DNA of 50,810 nucleotides from Spirochaeta sp. (lineage in GTDB: Bacteria > Myxococcota_A > UBA9160 > UBA4427): positions 32,885 to 83,694 of the forward strand of contig NZGT01000112.1 of NCBI GenBank assembly GCA_002691025.1, written 5' to 3'. The notes below the pieces were generated by a model that saw nothing but the letters and a program-made list of their open reading frames with translations, was not told the DNA's origin and made no database searches. Of this stretch, positions 45,033 to 50,810 are shown in pieces (position 1 is the stretch's first letter; each line of letters opens with the position of its first letter). The position numbers and the translations under genes are program-made.

Positions 45033-45992
45033 CTACTCAAAACCCTGCTCGGCCAGCCAACGCTCGGAGTCGATCGCCGCCATGCATCCCGTACCCGCCG
45101 CCGTCACAGCCTGCCGATAGATCGGGTCTGCCACATCACCACAAGCAAAAACCCCTTCCACCGAGGTCCGCGTGGTCGCAGGGGTCAGCTTGATATATCC
45201 GCTCTCGTCAAGAGCGAGCTTGTCCTCGAAAAGACTTGTATTGGGTTGATGGCCGATGGCAATGAAGAGACCCTCCACAGCCAGGTCTCTCAACTCACCG
45301 GTCTCGGTATCCCGCAGTCTCACGCCGGTCACGAAATCATCCCCCAGCACCTCGGCGACTTCGGAATTCCATTCGAAGTCGATCTTCTCATGAGCCAGGG
45401 CCCGCTCCTGCATGATCTTCGACGCGCGCAACTCGGAGCGGCGATGAATCACCGTCACGCGGGTCGCAAAACGAGTGAGAAAGAGGGCTTCCTCCATGGC
45501 GGTATCTCCACCCCCCACCACGGCCAGAGGCTTCTCGCGAAAGAGAGCACCGTCGCAGGTCGCGCATGCGGAAACACCCAGGTTGGTCAAGCGGGTCTCT
45601 GACTCAAGGCCAAGCCAACGTGCAGAGGCTCCGGTGGCAATGATCAGGGAATCGGCCGTGAAAGAAGCTTCATCGGTTTCAACCTGGAAAGGGCGGGAAG
45701 ACGTGTCGACCCGGGTGGCGTCTTCGAAGATCAGTTCGGCTCCAAAACGCTCCGCCTGCTTCTGGAGATCTTCCATCATCCCGGGGCCCGTGATGCCCTC
45801 TGGATATCCGGGGTAGTTCTCGACATCGGTGGTGATCATGAGCTGACCCCCAAAAGCAAATCCGGCCAGGACCACCGGCGCCAGGCCGGCTCGCGCCGCA
45901 TAGATCGCGGCCGTGTATCCAGCCGGCCCACTTCCGACGATCAGGATCCGACAGTGACGCACGTCTTTGGCCGATGACTCCATATCGCTCAT
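45033..45992 (-). CDS. trxB: thioredoxin reductase
   Basis: An NADPH-dependent flavoprotein of 319 residues. It has FAD fold [20 protein letters not shown], the redox-active VSACATCDG (CATC), the NADPH fold [12 protein letters not shown], and [21 protein letters not shown] near the end. It reduces thioredoxin in the cytoplasm. The thioredoxin gene is not adjacent. An alternative start is three codons downstream. Confidence 0.95.
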   Translation of the reverse strand: MSDMESSAKDVRHCRILIVGSGPAGYTAAIYAARAGLAPVVLAGFAFGGQLMITTDVENYPGYPEGITGPGMMEDLQKQAERFGAELIFEDATRVDTSSRPFQVETDEASFTADSLIIATGASARWLGLESETRLTNLGVSACATCDGALFREKPLAVVGGGDTAMEEALFLTRFATRVTVIHRRSELRASKIMQERALAHEKIDFEWNSEVAEVLGDDFVTGVRLRDTETGELRDLAVEGLFIAIGHQPNTSLFEDKLALDESGYIKLTPATTRTSVEGVFACGDVADPIYRQAVTAAGTGCMAAIDSERWLAEQGFE

Positions 45993-46113
45993 TCACTTTG
46001 CTCCACAACGGCCACAAGAATTCGTGAGCCGACTCTTTTTCGATCCGTTCACGATTCTACGGGGCACCCTCGGTCATTGCCAGACCTGATCGGCCCTTGG
46101 CCCAGACACCCTC

Positions 46114-47460
46114 TTAGTAGCGCGCATAGGAGATCAAACGCTCAAGCGATCCGTTCCATTCATTCCGCCACCGATCCAGCATGACTTCCCCGGGGCTCTT
46201 CCCAGACTCAAGTATGCGCCTGAGGGGAGCGATGAAGTTCTGCTCGCCTCCCTCGATACCGCGCCGGGTCGAGATCCGGTCCAGACCCCCGGATGCAATC
46301 TCGAGCAATTGATCCGCAAGTGGCTTCACGGACTGACCGCCCAACTCAGCGCCGAGCCCTTTTCGAGCCACGGAAACCTGTCCCTCCACTCGTTCTTCGA
46401 AGGTAAACGAGGAAACCAGGTCCCAAGCCTGGTCGAGCGCATCCGCGTCATAGAGCAGGCCCTTCCAGATCGCCGGCAGCGCGCAGGTCAGCTCTCGAGG
46501 AACCGCATCCGCACCCCGAACCTCGATGATCTGCTTGAGGCGAACCTCCGGGAAAAGAGTGGTCAGGTGCATGTCCCAATCAGAAAGGAGAGCCCGGTGG
46601 CCCTCCAAGCCATTTTCCATGAAGCCCCGAAAGGTCAAACCCCCTGCCGGAATATAGTGTCCGTCCCGAATCAAGAAGAAGATGGGAACATCGAGGGCCC
46701 AATCGGTGTACCGCTCATACCCGAAGCCCGAATCGAAGACAAAGGGAAGGAGCCCACAGCGATCCGGATCCGTATCGGCCCAGATCGCCAAACGCTTGGT
46801 CACAAACCCGTTCTCGCCTCTCGCCGAAAAAGGCGAGTTGGCGAAGAGCGCAGAGACCAAGGGCGTACAACCCATGGCGGTCCGAACCTTGGCCACCATA
46901 TCCGCTTCATCGCTGAAATCGAAATTGGCCTGAACCGTGGCACTCAGATGCATCATCTCAAGACCGAGACTCCCCCGTGTAGGAAGGTAATCACGCATGA
47001 TCTGATACCGGGATTTCGGCATCACGGGTACATCGGACACCGGGTGAAGAGGATCCACGCCGAGCGAAAGCCAGACAATGCCGAGGTCCTCTGAAATCGC
47101 CTTCACTTGATCGACATGAGAATTGAACTCGGCGCAGGTTTCCTTGATGGTGGCCAGAGGAGCCCCGGACAACTCGAACTGACCTCCAGGCTCCAGGGTG
47201 ATGCTGGCCCCGCCTCGCTTGAGACCGATGATCTTGCTCCCCTCAAGGATCGGGACCCATTCGCCTTGCTTCGAAATCCTCTCAAGCAGGACGGCAATCC
47301 CTCTTTCGCCCTCATAGGGAACTCGCTCGAATGTATCTTCGTAAACGGCAATCTTTTCGTGTTCCGTCCCGATCACCCAATCCTCTTCGGGTGTCTCTCC
47401 CGCGTGAAAATAATTCACGCAGTCATCGAGGGATTGCAGGGCAGGGCTGGGGTCGACCAC
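46114..47460 (-). CDS. gshA: glutamate-cysteine ligase, plant/alphaproteobacterial type
   Basis: First enzyme of glutathione synthesis, GCS2-like/plant GSH1 family (448 residues) rather than the E. coli GshA type. Visible are VIGTEHEKIAVY, SITLEPGGQFELSG (metal/substrate Glu residues), LGLEMMHLSATVQANFDF and EVRGADAVPRELTCALPA. The gshB gene is not in the window. Glutathione with thioredoxin reductase nearby suggests a redox-defence neighbourhood, though they are separate genes with a 121-base gap. Confidence 0.93.
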   Translation of the reverse strand: MVDPSPALQSLDDCVNYFHAGETPEEDWVIGTEHEKIAVYEDTFERVPYEGERGIAVLLERISKQGEWVPILEGSKIIGLKRGGASITLEPGGQFELSGAPLATIKETCAEFNSHVDQVKAISEDLGIVWLSLGVDPLHPVSDVPVMPKSRYQIMRDYLPTRGSLGLEMMHLSATVQANFDFSDEADMVAKVRTAMGCTPLVSALFANSPFSARGENGFVTKRLAIWADTDPDRCGLLPFVFDSGFGYERYTDWALDVPIFFLIRDGHYIPAGGLTFRGFMENGLEGHRALLSDWDMHLTTLFPEVRLKQIIEVRGADAVPRELTCALPAIWKGLLYDADALDQAWDLVSSFTFEERVEGQVSVARKGLGAELGGQSVKPLADQLLEIASGGLDRISTRRGIEGGEQNFIAPLRRILESGKSPGEVMLDRWRNEWNGSLERLISYARY

Positions 47461-47483
47461 TTTTTATCTCCGGAACCTTCCAC

Positions 47484-48131
47484 TCAAGTTCTTGAACGGG
47501 CAGCCCCTTTTTCGTCGGAATCGGGAAACGGAGTAATAGGGTACATCTCGGGATGAAGAAACCGTATCAGCGCGCAGATCACCGCATGGCGACCATACTC
47601 ACTCCGAGTGAGTGCACCGAGGCTCAATCGGCCGATGTTGCCTACCGAAAGCCCGCTGGAGGTCTCGAAATCCTCACCCATCGCGTCCTTCCAGTAGCGG
47701 TCGAAAACGCCGCCAATGGGTTCACGGTCTTCCAGAGCGGGGGGGAGACAGGCGGATGGATAGGCGAAGCCTGAAGACAGTCCCACCGACTCCCGCTCAC
47801 CGTCGGTCAGCACAGCCGCTCCGATATTCATGACCTCCGAGCCGATTTCACTCAGAACCACCAGACCGTCCTCGATCCCAACGGCCAGATCACACGGACC
47901 TTGCCCATGCGCGGCTCGAGCACGATTGCGAGCTCCCGCCACGATCTCCTTCAACCCCACGGGTTGATCCGGTACACCACTCTCCACTGCATGACCCATG
48001 ATTTCGGGCTCGGGATCAAGACCAAAGGCCGCCAGGGCTCCACGCACGGCTTCCAATTTGGGACCGTTGCGCGTCCCCACCCGGACAAACCCGAAATGGA
48101 GTTGTGGCCTCGGTGTGATGGGATCGGTCAC
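47484..48131 (-). CDS. inosine/xanthosine triphosphatase-like protein (YjjX/DUF84)
   Basis: A 215-residue DUF84 protein, the YjjX family that hydrolyses ITP and XTP to prevent mis-incorporation. It carries the opening VGTRNGPKLEAVRGAL, GARNRARAAH, AVGIEDGLVV and the tail with GLSVGNIGRLSLG. GTG 48131 is chosen: it overlaps the upstream gene's stop as GTGA, while the longer in-frame ORF (to 48221) has no family similarity. It lies 23 bases before gshA. The exact substrate is inferred from family. Confidence 0.85.
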   Translation of the reverse strand: MTDPITPRPQLHFGFVRVGTRNGPKLEAVRGALAAFGLDPEPEIMGHAVESGVPDQPVGLKEIVAGARNRARAAHGQGPCDLAVGIEDGLVVLSEIGSEVMNIGAAVLTDGERESVGLSSGFAYPSACLPPALEDREPIGGVFDRYWKDAMGEDFETSSGLSVGNIGRLSLGALTRSEYGRHAVICALIRFLHPEMYPITPFPDSDEKGAARSRT

Positions 48132-48547
48132 GGGGTCGCGGCTTCCCGGATGAAAGCCTGGACAAATTCTTCCAGGGCGCCTTCGATTTCCCCCTCGGCA
48201 TTTGTCGGGAAAGACCGACACGGACCTTCTTGCTTACCGGCCTTGAAGGGCCCGACCAGGGTCATCTCACCTCGGCTCTTGACGGTCACAATCGCCCGGT
48301 GGCGACCGCGACCCAGATCAAACTGCACCGAATGCATATGCTTGTCGTCCACACGAGGCTCACTCAATACGACTTCCAGATGGGGCGCATTCGGGAGTAC
48401 CTGTGCGTGAAAAGTCTCCAGACCCGAGGCCAAACGACTGTGCCATTTCTTCGCACAGTCGAAGGCGTGACCCCGTTCATCGGAGTGCTCTCTTTCTCGT
48501 TCGACCAGCTCGCGGCCGAGCTCGGCCAAGCTTTCTTCCAGCGCCAA
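48128..48547 (-). CDS. conserved-looking protein of unknown function
   Basis: Not recognised. 139 residues from TTG 48547, which has a strong GGAGGAG seven bases upstream; an in-frame GTG at 48598 lacks one. The N-terminal half is a charged helix (ALEESLAELGRELVERER). The rest is mixed alpha/beta with a central SVQFDLGRGRHRAIVTVKSRGEM-type strand pattern and an acidic helical end. No signal peptide or membrane segment is seen. It is coupled to the YjjX-like gene by a GTGA overlap, which suggests related expression but not function. Confidence 0.72.
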   Translation of the reverse strand: MALEESLAELGRELVEREREHSDERGHAFDCAKKWHSRLASGLETFHAQVLPNAPHLEVVLSEPRVDDKHMHSVQFDLGRGRHRAIVTVKSRGEMTLVGPFKAGKQEGPCRSFPTNAEGEIEGALEEFVQAFIREAATP

Positions 48548-48688
48548 AAAACATCTCCTCCAATTCGAAAGAAAAGAGTGCCCAGGGATACTCGGCACAC
48601 TGCGTCGCCCTCGCCAGAGGCTAGCCTGCCTCGGGGATCAGAGCGCTACCCAAAAACAACCTCAACGAGAACCGCCAGGAGAGCTGGA

Positions 48689-50110
48689 CTAGAGAGCTTC
48701 TTCTGCAGCCAGGAGTTGGGAAACGCCGAGATGGGAAAGAAGTCGATCTCGACGAGAAGAAAACTCGGCCCAGCGAGTGCCATCAATCGGATCGCCCGCC
48801 GGACTGCTGATATCGAGGGGGTTCACGTAGCGACCGTTCTGTTGGACCCGGAAACAGACGTGCGGCCCTGTCGCCAATCCCGTCTGGCCCACATACCCGA
48901 TCAACTGCTTCTGGCTGACCTTGTCACCGACTTTGAGTCCGGACTCGAAGCGTGAAAGGTGTGCGTAGTAGGAAACGTAGCCGTTGCGATGCTTCACCTT
49001 CACCAGGTTGCCAGACGCACCGGCCCGGCCCCGGAAGATGATGGTTCCGTCGGCCACCGACCAGACCGGAGTCCCCGGCCGCGCCGCATAGTCGATTCCA
49101 CGGTGGGGCCGAACCACCTTGAGAATGGGGTGACGACGAGCCAGGCTGAACGAGGAACTGATGCGACTGAATTCAAGAGGCGCCTTGAGGAACGCGCGCT
49201 CAATCGCCTCACCGTCCGGTCGGTAGTAGCCCCCTTCAGATCCTTCCGCGGCAAAATACACCGCCTCATATTCGCCCACGCCACCGCGATAGCGAGCCGC
49301 CAGAATCCGGCCAGGCTTGACGTAGATCTGCTGGCCATCTTCATCGGTCCGATAGAGACGCTCGAAAAGGATCTGGAAATCGTCACCCGGTCTCACGTTG
49401 CGACTGAAATCAATATCCCAGGCGAAGATCTCAGCGAAGTCATTCGCCAATTGGATCTTCTCTCCCAGATCTACAAGAGCTTCGTAGAGCGAAGAGTTCA
49501 CGGTTCCGGTCACTTTCGAGAGCTGTGCCTGAAGCGGGGCGCTCTCCGCGCTTACCTGATACTGATCTCCATCCCAGTGCAGAACGAAACTCTTCTCAGG
49601 ACTCACCACGTACCGGAAATCGAGCACCATTCCTTGGGGATCCTGGGCGAGGCGATACCGATCGCCGGGCCGGGCATGTCGGAAATCGTAGATACGAGAG
49701 AGCTCGGAGGCCACGAGATGGATGGTCGCCGATGTGATGCCCTGTCGACGAAGCGAAACCGAAAGGGACTCGCCCTCGTTCAGGGTGCCCTTGGTCACGA
49801 CGGTCAAGGGAGGTGTCGCGCTCCAGCCTGTCGGCTCGGCCGAGTTCGCCGAACGAAGCGGAAGGCTCTCAATGGCCACGGGGGCATATTCGGCCACCGT
49901 GCTTGAAGACGATTCTTCCGGAGGCAAAGCCGGCCCGTGGGAAACGACTCGTCGATTCAGATCCGCCACCACACCCGTATCCCCGAGGCTCCCAATGGAG
50001 AACGCCGGCTCGCCGGCGAAAGCCGAAGCGGCCGAAAGAACCACGATGAGGCCAATCAGCGAATCGATCGCAGAACGAACGGATCTCATGCCGGAGGGAG
50101 GCTTGAGCAA
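48689..50110 (-). CDS. M23 (MepM-like) peptidoglycan peptidase with HxC motif
   Basis: A 473-residue exported protein: signal peptide (about residues 8-32, ending ASAFAGEP), a low-complexity Ser-rich linker, a LysM/OapA-like region (about 100-250) and a C-terminal LytM domain. The zinc site shows HRGID (H336, D340) and the YYAHLS His (H384). The normally invariant HxH reads HVC (H417, C419), so the second zinc-binding His is Cys. TTG 50110 is chosen because AGGAG lies six bases upstream; ATG 50089 has none. It probably remodels peptidoglycan in the periplasm, or is a regulator if inactive. Confidence 0.88.
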   Translation of the reverse strand: MLKPPSGMRSVRSAIDSLIGLIVVLSAASAFAGEPAFSIGSLGDTGVVADLNRRVVSHGPALPPEESSSSTVAEYAPVAIESLPLRSANSAEPTGWSATPPLTVVTKGTLNEGESLSVSLRRQGITSATIHLVASELSRIYDFRHARPGDRYRLAQDPQGMVLDFRYVVSPEKSFVLHWDGDQYQVSAESAPLQAQLSKVTGTVNSSLYEALVDLGEKIQLANDFAEIFAWDIDFSRNVRPGDDFQILFERLYRTDEDGQQIYVKPGRILAARYRGGVGEYEAVYFAAEGSEGGYYRPDGEAIERAFLKAPLEFSRISSSFSLARRHPILKVVRPHRGIDYAARPGTPVWSVADGTIIFRGRAGASGNLVKVKHRNGYVSYYAHLSRFESGLKVGDKVSQKQLIGYVGQTGLATGPHVCFRVQQNGRYVNPLDISSPAGDPIDGTRWAEFSSRRDRLLSHLGVSQLLAAEEAL

Positions 50111-50339
50111 GGGGGTCTCCTACTGGAACTGGATGGGGCCTATAATTAGCAGTTCGGACAGCTTGGTTACATGGTGAAGTGACATATTGAATTCCTTCTC
50201 AAGACGGCTTGTTTGGGGCAAAAAAGTGTGGCCTAAATCACCCACCCTGGGTGGTTTTGAGCGCTCACTTTCCTTGACTCCGGCGCCCGTGAAGGCTTTG
50301 ACCCATCATGGGATCGGACATTCAAAGGAGGCCCCCGCC

Positions 50340-50810
50340 GTGTGCAGGGCGATGAAAAAAAGGGGCTCACGAGGAGCCCGAAGCCTTCGAGCGGGCCCTT
50401 TGTTGGGCCTCCTCTGGCTCAGCGTGCTCAGCGAACCCGCCTGGGCGATCTGGCCCTTCACGGACCCGGAACCCCAGGGCACCGTGGCGACCCGAACCGC
50501 CGAACTGCTCTCGGGCATGATCCAGATCCCCACCGTCAATCCGCCCGGCAATGAGGCCGCTCTGGCTCGTTGGCTGCTGGCCCGGCTTCGCGCGGGAGGC
50601 ATTGAGACGAAGGTCATACCGATCCCCTCGCGCACGGAAAACGGCCCCTCGTCCCGGGCCGCTCTCTGGGCCCGGGTTCGGGGCACGGGCCAAAAACGGC
50701 CCCTCGTCCTGCTTTCACATCTGGATGTGGTGGCCGCGGATGCAACGCAGTGGGAAAGCGACCCCTTTTCGGGTGAGATCCGAGAGGGGTTTGTCTACGG
50801 CCGCGGTGCG
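50340..50810 (+). CDS. secreted M20 peptidase, N-terminal part
   Basis: The gene runs off the window edge. GTG 50340 has AAAGGAGG eight bases upstream; an in-frame ATG at 50352 is less well placed. The product begins with a basic/hydrophobic signal peptide (about residues 1-40, ending in EPAWA). It then reads as an M20 zinc exopeptidase: MIQIPTVNPPGNE, LLSHLDVV (His and Asp of the co-catalytic site) and the WESDPFSGEIREGFVYGRGA block of the family. About 157 codons are visible. It is divergent from the M23 gene, with 229 bases between. Confidence 0.87.
   Translation, partial: MCRAMKKRGSRGARSLRAGPLLGLLWLSVLSEPAWAIWPFTDPEPQGTVATRTAELLSGMIQIPTVNPPGNEAALARWLLARLRAGGIETKVIPIPSRTENGPSSRAALWARVRGTGQKRPLVLLSHLDVVAADATQWESDPFSGEIREGFVYGRGA

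Noticed and set aside
50242-50254. Palindrome CCACCC-T-GGGTGG followed by TTTT upstream of the M20 gene
   Set aside because: A one-base centre is too tight for a terminator hairpin and the T run is short. It could be a protein-binding site, but one copy is not enough to claim it.
1-50810. CRISPR array, insertion sequence, prophage or integrase
   Set aside because: No regularly spaced direct repeats, transposase or integrase motifs, or phage structural proteins were seen in any supported gene.

Overview
The window is a GC-rich, gene-dense bacterial chromosome segment made up mostly of housekeeping genes. No phage, transposon, insertion sequence or CRISPR array was seen. The organism is Gram-negative: several lipoproteins, RluD/PgeF neighbours, glycolate oxidase GlcDEF and periplasmic M23 peptidases point that way. 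Three gene orders (rho-prfA-prmC-his, rplU-rpmA-obg-proB-nadD-rsfS, rpsU-dnaG-rpoD) resemble the old deltaproteobacterial grade (Desulfobacterota, Myxococcota and relatives). That placement is inference from gene order; the sequence alone does not fix the phylum.

Layout. 1-4.1 kb (+): the end of an M23 peptidase, then sfsA, mutY, an Smr-domain protein and cca. 4.1-6.3 kb: a small SET-domain protein (-), an O-methyltransferase (+) and an RluA-type pseudouridine synthase (-). 6.4-11.4 kb (+): a LeuA-family synthase followed by two uncharacterised exported proteins. 11.4-15.7 kb (-): glcD-glcE-glcF. 15.7-19.3 kb: a TPR-zincin fusion (-), a DUF2846 lipoprotein (+), tRNA-Ile(CAU) (-), a ferredoxin-NADP reductase-like flavoprotein (+) and a 54-residue lipoprotein (-). 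19.4-23.2 kb (-): the macromolecular-synthesis operon rpsU-dnaG-rpoD. 23.6-30.8 kb (-): rho-prfA-prmC-hisD-like-hisB-hisH-hisF. 31.3-36.2 kb (-): selA, a ParA/MinD-like ATPase, a J-like/RodZ-like HTH protein, rluD and pgeF. 36.9-43.8 kb (+): rng-rplU-rpmA-obg-proB-nadD-rsfS-comF. 43.8-50.1 kb (-): a PAS-DHp-REC protein without an ATPase domain, trxB, plant-type gshA, a yjjX-like NTPase, an unknown protein and an M23 peptidase. The window ends in the start of a secreted M20 peptidase (+).

Many adjacent genes overlap at ATGA or GTGA (glcD/glcE, prfA/prmC, hisH/hisF, obg/proB, the unknown gene/yjjX), which suggests coupled translation inside operons. The central theme is information processing: sigma factor, primase, Rho, RF1 and its methylase, RNase G/E, ribosomal proteins, pseudouridine synthases, CCA-adding enzyme, and the GTPase and silencing factor that act on the large ribosomal subunit. 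Histidine, proline, NAD, glutathione and branched-chain (or citramalate) biosynthesis genes are mixed in.

Most unusual items. (1) The gene in the hisD position encodes a HisD-fold protein in which all four expected zinc ligands and the cofactor loop are replaced. (2) A PAS-DHp-receiver protein has no kinase ATPase domain. (3) A promoter overlapping the pgeF stop codon would give rho a roughly 470-nt leader that begins with two perfect stem-loops. (4) Several fused or re-worked architectures occur: TPR-zincin, degenerate J-domain plus RodZ-type HTH, an M23 peptidase with HxC in place of HxH, and a basic histone-like N-terminus on RpoD.
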